The notes: a model not told the origin generated them from the letters alone. DNA of 8,598 nt from Planctomycetota bacterium (GCA_019347795.1 JAHWKS010000164.1:1-8598), one strand, 5' to 3'. Counted from the first letter of the stretch, positions 1-6,083 are shown. Numbers and translations are program-made.

Positions 1-1014
1 CTCGTGCCCCAGTACGCCGAGCGGCGTAGTCGACAGCAGCACCGGCTTGCGGCACCGCTCCAGGAGCGGGTCGATCAGCTCCTCGAACTTGGAGCGGGTG
101 ATCGTCATCTGCAGGTGCTTGGGGCTGTTGTCCGAGCCAACCGCGATGAACGGCAGGTTGATGTCGGTCTCGGGACGGCTGGAGAGCTCCTTCTTCGCCT
201 TCTCGCACGCCTCCTGGAGACGCTGCAGGGCCATCGGCTCCTTGCGGAGATCGATGCCTTGGTCCTTCTTGAACTCTGCGGCGACGTAGTTGATCAGCTC
301 CTCGTCGAAGTCGTCGCCCCCCAGGTGCGTGTCGCCGTTGGTGGAGATCACCTGAAACACGGTCGCCTCGCCGCCGTCTCCCTCCGTGCCGGAGACTTCC
401 AGCACCGAGACATCGAAGGTGCCGCCGCCAAGATCGAACACGACAATCTTCTCGTCCTTCTTCTTCTCCAGCCCGTAGGCCATGGCCGCGGCCGTCGGCT
501 CGTTGATGATGCGGGCCACTTCCAGCCCCGCGATTTGGCCGGCGTCCTTCGTGGCCTGACGCTGCGAGTCGTTGAAGTAGGCCGGAACGGTGATGACGGC
601 CTTGTTCACCTTATGCCCGAGGTAGGACTCAGCCGCCTCCTTCAGCTTGCGGAGCGTCTTGGCCGAGATCTCCTGCGGCGTGTAGTCTTTGCCGTCGATG
701 TTGACCTGCACGTACTCGTTGGCTCCGCCGACCACCTTGTAGGGGACCATCTTCTCCTCGGTCTGGACCTCGCTGTGCCGGCGGCCCATGAACCGCTTGA
801 TCGAGTAGACGGTGCGGTGCGGGTTGGTGACCGCCTGCCGCTTGGCCGGCTCACCGACGAGCACCTCCCCCTTGTCGGTGAACGCCACAACGCTGGGGGT
901 GAGCCGGTTTCCCTCCTGATTCGGGATAACCTTCACCTCGCCCCCTTCCATCACGGAGACCACCGAGTTGGTGGTCCCGAGGTCGATGCCGATGATTTTT
1001 TCGCCTTGCGCCAT
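1..1014 (-). CDS. dnaK: Molecular chaperone DnaK (Hsp70), N-terminal ATPase part, 3' end outside the window
   Basis: Cytosolic ATP-dependent chaperone that binds exposed hydrophobic peptides and cycles with DnaJ and GrpE. The reverse strand is open from the ATG at 1014 to the left edge (338 codons). It starts [20 protein letters not shown], the Hsp70 phosphate-1 motif. Further on are an [13 protein letters not shown] stretch, the phosphate-2 motif [14 protein letters not shown] around residue 192, and a [11 protein letters not shown] motif. These cover most of the nucleotide-binding domain, which normally ends near residue 385. An AAGGAA stretch lies about 8 nt upstream of the ATG and serves as the ribosome binding site. 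Identity is certain up to about residue 325. Residues 326-338 (positions 1-39) do not match the expected helix and VGGSTRMP region; they weakly resemble the interdomain linker (VLLLDVTPLSLG). The gene may therefore carry an internal deletion or the sequence may be chimeric at this edge. Confidence 0.95.
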   Translation of the reverse strand, partial: MAQGEKIIGIDLGTTNSVVSVMEGGEVKVIPNQEGNRLTPSVVAFTDKGEVLVGEPAKRQAVTNPHRTVYSIKRFMGRRHSEVQTEEKMVPYKVVGGANEYVQVNIDGKDYTPQEISAKTLRKLKEAAESYLGHKVNKAVITVPAYFNDSQRQATKDAGQIAGLEVARIINEPTAAAMAYGLEKKKDEKIVVFDLGGGTFDVSVLEVSGTEGDGGEATVFQVISTNGDTHLGGDDFDEELINYVAAEFKKDQGIDLRKEPMALQRLQEACEKAKKELSSRPETDINLPFIAVGSDNSPKHLQMTITRSKFEELIDPLLERCRKPVLLSTTPLGVLGHE

Positions 1015-1138
1015 TTCTAAGTTCCTTGCTTGTTGGTTGCCCAAATGAAAGCCCGCCCCGCGGCTTCCCGTTAGTTTGATGAAGAGATTTGTGCGTTGAC
1101 GGGTTGAATTCCCCAAAACTTATGCGAAAGTATCCCTT

Positions 1139-1155
1139 AGCAAAGCGGGCGCCAA
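1139..1155 (-). promoter_or_regulatory. Candidate sigma-54 (RpoN) promoter upstream of dnaK
   Basis: Read on the minus strand, the 17-mer TTGGCGCCCGCTTTGCT matches the -24/-12 consensus YTGGCACGRNNNTTGCW at 11 of 14 defined positions. It has GG and GC separated by exactly 10 nt and an intact TTGCT. Transcription would start near 1128, giving a leader of about 114 nt before the dnaK ATG. I found no CIRCE element (TTAGCACTC-N9-GAGTGCTAA) and no convincing sigma-32-type promoter in this gap. The match was found by eye; matches of this quality can occur by chance in GC-rich DNA. Confidence 0.3.
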
Positions 1156-1204
1156 TGCTCGTTTTCCAATTTTCATGCGACGCAAGTATTTGAACCTAAA
1201 GAAG

Positions 1205-1235
1205 TTACAGAAAACATCCGAGGCTGACGTAGAAT
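1205..1235 (+). promoter_or_regulatory. Candidate sigma-70-type promoter for pheA
   Basis: TTACAG (1205-1210) and TAGAAT (1230-1235, five of six matches to the -10 consensus) are separated by 19 nt, which is longer than ideal. Predicted transcription start is near 1242, leaving a leader of about 48 nt before the chosen ATG at 1290. A second TTGACG box at 1096-1101 has no good -10 partner and is less likely. Confidence 0.25.
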
Positions 1236-1289
1236 AGATTTGTGACGGCCGCGTATGCGCCGCGTCATTTTGGCAGTCTGGGTTCTCCT

Positions 1290-2393
1290 ATGGCGAAACG
1301 CAAAAAGAAGACGACCCGCGGCGCCTCCCCCGCCGAGTTGCAAAAGAAGCTGGAGCAGGCCGACCGAGCGTTGGTCGAATCGCTCAATCAGCGGGCGAAG
1401 CTCCTCGTTCAATTAGCGTCCATTAAGAAGGAAAACACCGAGCCGCTTTGGGACGACCTCGCCGACCGGCGTCGGCTGGAGGAACTGGCGGAAAAGAGCG
1501 GGGGGCCGCTGCCGGCCGCATGCCTGCGGCGGGTCCTCCGGGAGCTTTTGAGCGGATCCCGATCGCTGGTGCGTCCGATTCGCGTCGCCTATCTCGGGCC
1601 GAAATACAGCTTCAGCCACCTGGCGGCGGTGGAGCGATTCGGCAGTTCGGCCGACCTGGTGCCGCTGGCGAACATCGCGGCGGTATTCGACGAGGTCAAT
1701 CGCCGGAAGGTCGATTGCGGACTCGTGCCAATTGAAAACTCCACAGACGGCCGGGTCGTCGATACGCTCGGGATGTTCGCCCGACTGCCGGTGCGGATTT
1801 GCGGCGAAGTGCAGTTGCGGATCCATCACAATCTGTTGGGCAAGTCTCCCCAAGGCGAGGTGCGCGAGGTCTACAGCAAGCCGCAGGCATTATCGCAGTG
1901 CCGGCAGTGGCTGGCGCGGAACGTGCCGCAGGCCCGCACGGTCGAGATGACCAGCACCGCGGCGGCGGCCGAGCTGGCGGCCCAGCGGCCGGGCGCCGCG
2001 GCGATCGCCAGCCACGAGGCGGGCGTGAACTACGGGCTGGACGTGATCGCGGCCAACATCGAGGACAACCCGCACAACGTCACGCGCTTCGCGGTGATCG
2101 GCGGCGAGGCGCCCCCCCGCACCGGCCGCGACAAGACCTCGCTCATGTTCGAGCTGCCGCACAAGCCCGGCGCCCTGGCCGACGCGACGACGGTGTTCAA
2201 GAAGGCCAACTTGAACATGACGTGGATCGAGTCCTTTCCGATGCCGGCCACGAAGAGCGAGTACTTGTTCTTCGTCGAGGTGGAGGGGCATCCCAACGAG
2301 GCCCGCATGAAGAAGGCGCTCGACTCGTTGAAGCGAAAGACGGTCAAGCTGGATGTGCTCGGGGCATACGCTAAAAGCGAACCGGTGGATTAG
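1290..2393 (+). CDS. pheA: P-protein: chorismate mutase / prephenate dehydratase with ACT regulatory domain
   Basis: Cytosolic enzyme of phenylalanine synthesis: chorismate to prephenate (mutase), then prephenate to phenylpyruvate (dehydratase). With the ATG at 1290 it has 367 residues, normal for the family. Residues ~16-93 are an AroQ-type helical mutase domain, including LNQRAKLLVQLASIKK. Residues ~97-275 are the dehydratase domain, with VAYLGP at 99-104, VPIENSTDGR at 146-155, and the catalytic TRF motif at 265-267. Residues ~283-367 are the ACT domain, with the Phe-binding PGALAD motif at 293-298. The second Phe-binding motif, usually ESRP, reads ESFP (314-317). In a manual alignment to the E. 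coli enzyme several mutase residues (Arg11, Arg51, Glu52) are replaced by Q18, A58 and D59, so mutase activity is uncertain. No clear Shine-Dalgarno site precedes the ATG. An in-frame GTG at 1242 is an alternative start. The gene ends 24 bp from a convergent gene. Confidence 0.95.
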   Translation: MAKRKKKTTRGASPAELQKKLEQADRALVESLNQRAKLLVQLASIKKENTEPLWDDLADRRRLEELAEKSGGPLPAACLRRVLRELLSGSRSLVRPIRVAYLGPKYSFSHLAAVERFGSSADLVPLANIAAVFDEVNRRKVDCGLVPIENSTDGRVVDTLGMFARLPVRICGEVQLRIHHNLLGKSPQGEVREVYSKPQALSQCRQWLARNVPQARTVEMTSTAAAAELAAQRPGAAAIASHEAGVNYGLDVIAANIEDNPHNVTRFAVIGGEAPPRTGRDKTSLMFELPHKPGALADATTVFKKANLNMTWIESFPMPATKSEYLFFVEVEGHPNEARMKKALDSLKRKTVKLDVLGAYAKSEPVD

Positions 2394-2417
2394 CAGACAC
2401 CGCCGACGACTTCCGGA

Positions 2418-4112
2418 CTATCGATTCATCAAGCCTTTGGCCAATTCCTCGACAGTCACGTTGCCGTCGCCGTCTGCGTCTGTGCCGGGTTTGATGACGC
2501 TGGCGCTGACCTGCGACGCCTCGTCTTTGCCGAGATGGCCGTCTTTGTTCGTGTCATACTTGGCGACGATCCCCTTGGCGAAGCCGAGGTAGCGTGCGTC
2601 GATGCCGGATGCTTCGCCGGAAGCCGTCGGCTTTGGCTCCGTATACGTGCTCGGCGTCGTTGAAGAGGCAGCGCCGGTCGCTTCACTGGCCGAGGATGAT
2701 GCAGGAACGCTTCCCGGCTGGAACCCTTCATCCACCGCCGCCAGGCACTCCTGGGGCGTGACCACGCCGTCGCCGTTGGCGTCCAGGGCCAGGAACTCTT
2801 TGACCTTCGACTCAGGCCATTCCGAGGCGTATTCGCTCATTCGCACTTGCCCGTCGGCGTTCACGTCGCTGCGGCTGTACCATTCGGGAAGCTCGCCGAA
2901 TGTGCTGCTGATGCGCTCGAGGTTCGATTGGAAACGGTAGGTGCGGGTGTCGGCCGCCGTCGATGCGCCACGATCGGAATCGTCGTCGTCGCCCCGGCTG
3001 GAGTAGCGAGATGAGCCGCGGCGGTCCCGATCATCATCGTCATCGCGTCCGCCCCAGCGTGATCCTCCGCGGAAACTTCCGCCGAAACCGCCGCCGGGAG
3101 GTCCGCCGCCAAAGCCGCCGCGTCCGCGATCGTTTTCGTCGCGATCGCCGCCGCTCCCCCCGCCTCCCTGAAACCGCTCGGCGAACCACACTCCCATCTC
3201 CTCCTTGGTGATGCGGCCGTCGCGGTTCTTATCCGCGCCGGAAGGATCCGTCCGCATGTCGCCCCACTCGTCGCGATCCAAGACGCCGTTGCGATTCTTG
3301 TCGTATCGTCCGAGCACGCTGTTGACGATGCCTTCCATCCGCGAATCGAGACCGCCCGAGCGGCTGGAGGACGAGGACCCTAACCCCGACGTGCTCCGGG
3401 AACTGGACGATGAGCGGGAGCCGGACGATGAGCGGGAGTTGGACGACCCGGACGATCGCGACTGATCGCGCTCCGCTCGCTCCCGTTCCTCCTCCTTCCG
3501 CCGATCGGCGTAACGCAGCGCCAGCTCGTCGCGAGAGAGCCGGCCGTCGCCGTTGCGGTCGTAGCTGAAGGGCTGGCCGCTCCAGCGTCCCCGGGCCATC
3601 TCCTCTTTGTCGAGGAAGCCGTCCCGGTTGCGATCGTATCGCTCCAGGCGTTCGTCCGCCTCCTTGCGATCATCGTTGGTGGCGGCGGCTAGCAGCCCCG
3701 CGATTTCCCCGAATCCCGGCGCCAGCGGCAACTCCTCTGTCGCGAAACCCGGAACGAGGCTGGGATTCGTGAGGTCCGGCTCGCCGCCGCGACCTCGGCG
3801 CCGATCCCGATCCCGATCGTTGTCATCATCGTCCCGGCCCCGCTGCATGGCTGCGGCCAGCCGGCTGATGGGAATCGGCTGAGAGAGGTTGATCGATCGA
3901 TCCCGCTCGGCGATCCGCTGCAGGAACCCCCGCATGCGATCAGAGATCTCGCTTGGCTCCAGCATCCCGTTGCCGTTCTGATCCATCCGCGAGAGAAAAC
4001 TCTCCGGTCCGCTGAACTGCGCCAGCGCGGCGCCGGGCAGCACAAAGGATGCGGCCGCGAGCAGGCACACGCTCCACGTGTCGCGACGCAGGTGGTCTTG
4101 TCGTGCGATCAT
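2418..4112 (-). CDS. Secreted multi-EF-hand protein with low-complexity linkers
   Basis: Probably an exported calcium-binding protein of unknown role (564 residues). The ATG at 4112 is chosen because AAGGAGGGTG lies just upstream and a signal peptide follows directly: basic residues, a hydrophobic core at ~13-29, and ALA|Q cleavage near residue 31. An in-frame start 33 nt upstream would add 11 residues ahead of the signal. Nine canonical EF-hand loops (DxNxDGxxxxxE type) sit at residues 44-55, 160-171, 185-196, 271-282, 294-305, 416-427, 444-455, 520-531 and 545-556. The first is single; the other eight form four pairs. The linkers are strongly biased: acidic and arginine-rich near 94-109, Ser/Arg-rich at 217-253, Gly-rich at 315-355, and Asp/Arg clusters at 357-381. 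No catalytic domain is visible. The gene stands alone, convergent with pheA and divergent from the stress-protein gene. Confidence 0.9.
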   Translation of the reverse strand: MIARQDHLRRDTWSVCLLAAASFVLPGAALAQFSGPESFLSRMDQNGNGMLEPSEISDRMRGFLQRIAERDRSINLSQPIPISRLAAAMQRGRDDDDNDRDRDRRRGRGGEPDLTNPSLVPGFATEELPLAPGFGEIAGLLAAATNDDRKEADERLERYDRNRDGFLDKEEMARGRWSGQPFSYDRNGDGRLSRDELALRYADRRKEEERERAERDQSRSSGSSNSRSSSGSRSSSSSRSTSGLGSSSSSRSGGLDSRMEGIVNSVLGRYDKNRNGVLDRDEWGDMRTDPSGADKNRDGRITKEEMGVWFAERFQGGGGSGGDRDENDRGRGGFGGGPPGGGFGGSFRGGSRWGGRDDDDDRDRRGSSRYSSRGDDDDSDRGASTAADTRTYRFQSNLERISSTFGELPEWYSRSDVNADGQVRMSEYASEWPESKVKEFLALDANGDGVVTPQECLAAVDEGFQPGSVPASSSASEATGAASSTTPSTYTEPKPTASGEASGIDARYLGFAKGIVAKYDTNKDGHLGKDEASQVSASVIKPGTDADGDGNVTVEELAKGLMNR

Positions 4113-4177
4113 CGGGTCACCCTCCTTCTCGCAAACCAGGGTCACGCCGCGACTTTTTGCGCTGCACTCCCACGTCG

Positions 4178-4206
4178 ATTATCGCCCACCTCGGCAGAAA
4201 ATCCAA
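4178..4206 (-). promoter_or_regulatory. Candidate sigma-70-type promoter for the EF-hand gene
   Basis: On the minus strand, TTGGAT (4206-4201) and GATAAT (4183-4178) are separated by exactly 17 nt. The -10 box matches five of six consensus positions; the -35 keeps only the TTG core. Transcription would start near 4171, about 60 nt before the ATG at 4112. Confidence 0.4.
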
Positions 4207-4279
4207 CGGGCAGGTTCCCGCAAGGCGATCTTCCCCCCTGAATAGAACCCCAATTCGAGCAGCAAGTGTCGCCTTCACG

Positions 4280-4302
4280 GGCGCGGAAAAAGGTTTCGCG
4301 CC
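4280..4302. repeat. Imperfect inverted repeat overlapping a -35 box (possible operator)
   Basis: GGCGCGGAAA (4280-4289) faces TTTCGCGCC (4294-4302) across a 4-nt loop, forming a 9-bp stem with one bulged G. It covers the candidate rightward -35 element, a typical operator position. No T-run follows closely and no plus-strand gene lies just upstream, so a terminator is unlikely. No regulator gene is visible nearby. Confidence 0.3.
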
Positions 4303-4322
4303 ACGCCGATTTTTCTCATAAT
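4294..4322 (+). promoter_or_regulatory. Candidate sigma-70-type promoter for the stress-protein operon
   Basis: TTTCGC (4294-4299) and CATAAT (4317-4322, five of six matches to the -10 consensus) are 17 nt apart. Transcription would start near 4330, giving a leader of about 118 nt before the ATG at 4448. The -35 match is weak (three of six). Confidence 0.35.
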
Positions 4323-4447
4323 ACGATGCAGCCGCGTCATGTGCGAACGCCGCCGCTGGCACGTGACTTGCTGCCATAGGATCAGGGGGAAGTTGTGGGG
4401 CTTCACAAGCGACGATCGGCCGGCGTGCATCAGAAAGGTGGGAGAAC

Positions 4448-5002
4448 ATGGCAGACTCGCTTCGCGTGGAACAAGGCGAAGAGTGCGTCGTGGGCGTCTT
4501 CGAGGATTTCTCGCTTGCCCGCGACGCCGTGCTGGCGCTGGGTCAGTCGGGGTTCGCCAAGGAGCGCATCTCCCTGGTGGCGGCCGACGTTCATGAGCAC
4601 CCGGACGTGCAGCAGATCCTTCAGTACGGCGATCAAACCACCAAAGACGCCGCCAAGGGCGCTGGCGTAGGAGGGCTGGTCGGCCTGCTGGTGGGCGGCA
4701 CGGCGCTCACGATCAGCGGGTTGGGCCCCGTGTTCGCCGCCGGCTACATCGCCAGCACACTCACAGGCGCTATCGCCGGCGCGTTTCTCGGCGCCTTGTC
4801 GGGGTGGGGCGTCCACAAGGACCACATCGCCGAGTACGAGGAGTTGGTGAAGGAAGGTAAGACCCTCGTCATGTATCACGGCCCGCCCCGCGAAACGGCC
4901 GATGCCGAGCGGGTCCTGCAGCGTTCGCAGGCGAAGGGGGTCCACCTGCACGCCGCCGCAGCCGACGAAAGCCCCGAAGTGGATGACCGGCCGAGGAAGT
5001 GA
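4448..5002 (+). CDS. General stress protein 17M-like protein with glycine-zipper hairpin
   Basis: A 184-residue protein resembling the GSP17M / YflT-type general stress family, whose biochemical role is unknown. The N-terminal segment, residues 13-46 (VVGVFEDFSLARDAVLALG and onward), reads as beta-alpha-beta. Residues ~67-121 are a glycine/alanine-rich hydrophobic stretch with GxxxG spacing (GAGVGGLVGLLVGG, then GAIAGAFLGALSG), typical of a glycine zipper that could enter a membrane as a hairpin. Residues ~128-168 supply a second beta-alpha-beta half (EGKTLVMYHG, then a helix, then GVHLH). The C-terminus is a short charged tail. The ATG at 4448 has AAGGTGGGAG just upstream. It is probably the first gene of an operon with the next CDS, 35 bp downstream. 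Family placement is by pattern only. Confidence 0.75.
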   Translation: MADSLRVEQGEECVVGVFEDFSLARDAVLALGQSGFAKERISLVAADVHEHPDVQQILQYGDQTTKDAAKGAGVGGLVGLLVGGTALTISGLGPVFAAGYIASTLTGAIAGAFLGALSGWGVHKDHIAEYEELVKEGKTLVMYHGPPRETADAERVLQRSQAKGVHLHAAAADESPEVDDRPRK

Positions 5003-5037
5003 CTGCGTCGGCCATTCCCGGACGAAAGGAGAACGTG

Positions 5038-5493
5038 ATGACCACGGCAAATCCACAACTGGCCGAGGCGCTGGAGACGTTGGAGCAGCGTCTGGAGACG
5101 CCCATCGTCCCCGGCGAGCTGCGCGACTGGATCGAGGAAGCCGCCGAGGCGGCGGACCGCGTCGAAACGCTGCTCAAGAGCCAACTGAACGACACGCACG
5201 GCAAGCTCCTGGCGGAGATTCGCGAGCAGGACGAGGGGCTCGCGCCCCGCGTCGAGCAACTTCAAGAAGACGATGCGCGGCTTCGCGAGCAACTGGCCGA
5301 GGTCGTCCAAATCGCCCACGCCTTGCGAAACGCCGAGGACCGCGTCGAGCCGGACGAGCAACTCGCCTCCGAGGCGACAAGCGAACTTGTCGATAAGGGG
5401 CTCGAATTGGTCATCGCCGCCCGCAAGCAGGAGACTGCCATCGCCACCTGGTACGTGGAATCCTTCGAACGCGACCGCGGCGTGGTGGATTGA
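5038..5493 (+). CDS. Hypothetical small helical / coiled-coil protein
   Basis: A 151-residue protein I do not recognise. The ATG at 5038 follows a strong AAAGGAGAA ribosome binding site (5025-5033); the GTG immediately before it (5035) is a possible alternative. The protein is Glu/Ala/Leu/Arg-rich and looks almost entirely helical, with heptad-like stretches at residues 7-20, 28-60, 62-100 and 107-140. It has no signal peptide, no hydrophobic segment, no cysteine and a single proline-bearing break at 22-25, so it is probably cytosolic. The 35-bp gap to the GSP17M-like gene and the strong internal ribosome binding site suggest co-transcription and a related, stress-linked role, which is an inference from context only. 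The gene ends 19 bp before the large palindrome. Confidence 0.75.
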   Translation: MTTANPQLAEALETLEQRLETPIVPGELRDWIEEAAEAADRVETLLKSQLNDTHGKLLAEIREQDEGLAPRVEQLQEDDARLREQLAEVVQIAHALRNAEDRVEPDEQLASEATSELVDKGLELVIAARKQETAIATWYVESFERDRGVVD

Positions 5494-5512
5494 CCTGTCG
5501 CAGAAGATAATG

Positions 5513-5595
5513 AGCCACGGATTGACACGGATCAAACACGGATAAAGACTGACATCCACTTCTTATCCGTGTGTCATCCGTGTCAATCCGTGGCT
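5513..5595. repeat. 83-bp near-perfect palindrome made of CACGGAT heptamers
   Basis: The left arm (5513-5547) and the reverse complement of the right arm (5562-5595) are identical for their first 20 nt, AGCCACGGATTGACACGGAT, and differ afterwards by two substitutions and one indel. The loop is 14 nt (5548-5561). Each arm holds three copies of CACGGAT: direct at 5516, 5526 and 5537, and inverted at 5565, 5576 and 5586, stepped by 10-11 nt, about one helical turn. From memory, similar 'CCACGGATT...CACGGAT' intergenic palindromes are scattered through planctomycete and related genomes, so a dispersed REP/MITE-like element is likely. It could also stop transcription of the upstream pair, although no T-run follows. 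It lies between the small helical gene and rpiB. Confidence 0.9.
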
Positions 5596-5636
5596 AATTT
5601 CTTCGAGAGCCGCGTTAGCCGTTCAAGGCGCTCCGC

Positions 5637-6068
5637 ATGAAGATTGTGATTGCGTCCGATCACGCCGGTTTTCGTTACAAGGAGGCGATCAAGCGGCGAC
5701 TGGCGGAGTTAGGCCACGAGGCGACCGACCTGGGGACCGATTCCGAGGCGCCGGTCGATTATCCCGACTTCATCCACCCGGCCGCGGCGGCGGTGGCTCG
5801 CGGCGACTTTGAGCGCGGCGTCGTGCTGGGCGGCTCGGGCAACGGCGAGGCGATCGCCGCCAACCGCCACCGCGGGGTGCGCTGCGCCTTGTGCTGGGAC
5901 GTGGAGACGGCCCGCCTCGCCCGCCAGCACAACGACGCCAACATGATCTCCCTCGGCCAGCGGATGATCGACGAAGCCACGGCCCTGGCGATCGTCGAGA
6001 CCTGGCTCACAACCGACTTTGAAGGCGGCCGCCACGAAAACCGCATCCGCAAGATCGACGCGGAGTGA
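5637..6068 (+). CDS. rpiB: Ribose-5-phosphate isomerase B (RpiB/LacAB family)
   Basis: Cytosolic enzyme interconverting ribose 5-phosphate and ribulose 5-phosphate in the pentose phosphate pathway. Its 143 residues are typical of the family. Seen: MKIVIASDHAGF with D8 and H9, VDYPDF at 40-45, the phosphate/anion-hole loop GGSGNGEAIAAN at 65-76, HNDANMISLGQR at 98-109, and a C-terminal GGRHENRIRKI with R132, H133 and R136. The catalytic cysteine of the E. coli-type enzyme is absent from the loop. Instead the GGSGNGE form is present, as in the Mycobacterium tuberculosis enzyme, where the loop glutamate (here E71) is thought to be the base. An AAGG about 9 nt before the ATG is a modest ribosome binding site. 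I see no convincing promoter between the palindrome and the gene. It ends 15 bp from a convergent gene. Confidence 0.95.
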   Translation: MKIVIASDHAGFRYKEAIKRRLAELGHEATDLGTDSEAPVDYPDFIHPAAAAVARGDFERGVVLGGSGNGEAIAANRHRGVRCALCWDVETARLARQHNDANMISLGQRMIDEATALAIVETWLTTDFEGGRHENRIRKIDAE

Positions 6069-6083
6069 GCGTGCAGCGTTGAT

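Larger units (their letters stand above)
4113..4447. other. Divergent intergenic region (335 bp)
   Basis: It separates the secreted EF-hand gene (leftward) from the GSP17M-like gene (rightward). It is visibly richer in A/T than its neighbours in places. I see one candidate promoter facing each gene and an imperfect hairpin over the rightward -35 box, all listed separately. Short open frames cross this gap on both strands, but none has a recognisable motif or a convincing start site, so I call no gene here. Confidence 0.7.

Noticed and set aside
4..1020. A 338-codon plus-strand open frame covering the whole visible dnaK
   Set aside because: It is the antisense shadow of a conserved, high-GC gene. 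Long antisense frames over dnaK are common, its product is Leu/Val/Arg/Asp-rich with no motif, and the minus strand is unmistakably DnaK.
1119..1134. Short dyad ACTT-N-AAGT in the dnaK-pheA gap as a possible operator or CIRCE remnant
   Set aside because: Only four bases pair convincingly and the sequence does not resemble TTAGCACTC-N9-GAGTGCTAA.
1799..2374. A 191-codon plus-strand frame within pheA
   Set aside because: It is an out-of-frame shadow rich in Arg, Gly and Ala; the dehydratase and ACT motifs are in the other frame.
3360..3470. Repeated GGAC/GATGAGCGGGA stretches inside the EF-hand gene as a tandem DNA repeat element
   Set aside because: They encode the Ser/Arg-rich linker in frame and are explained as low-complexity coding sequence rather than an independent element.
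4117..4449. A 110-codon minus-strand frame filling the divergent intergenic region
   Set aside because: It has no recognisable motif and covers the candidate promoters of both neighbours. It also overlaps the start of the GSP17M-like gene.
5513..5595. The CACGGAT palindrome as a small CRISPR array
   Set aside because: The repeats are heptamers at 10-11 nt steps in inverted arms, far shorter than CRISPR repeats and spacers, and no cas gene is present.
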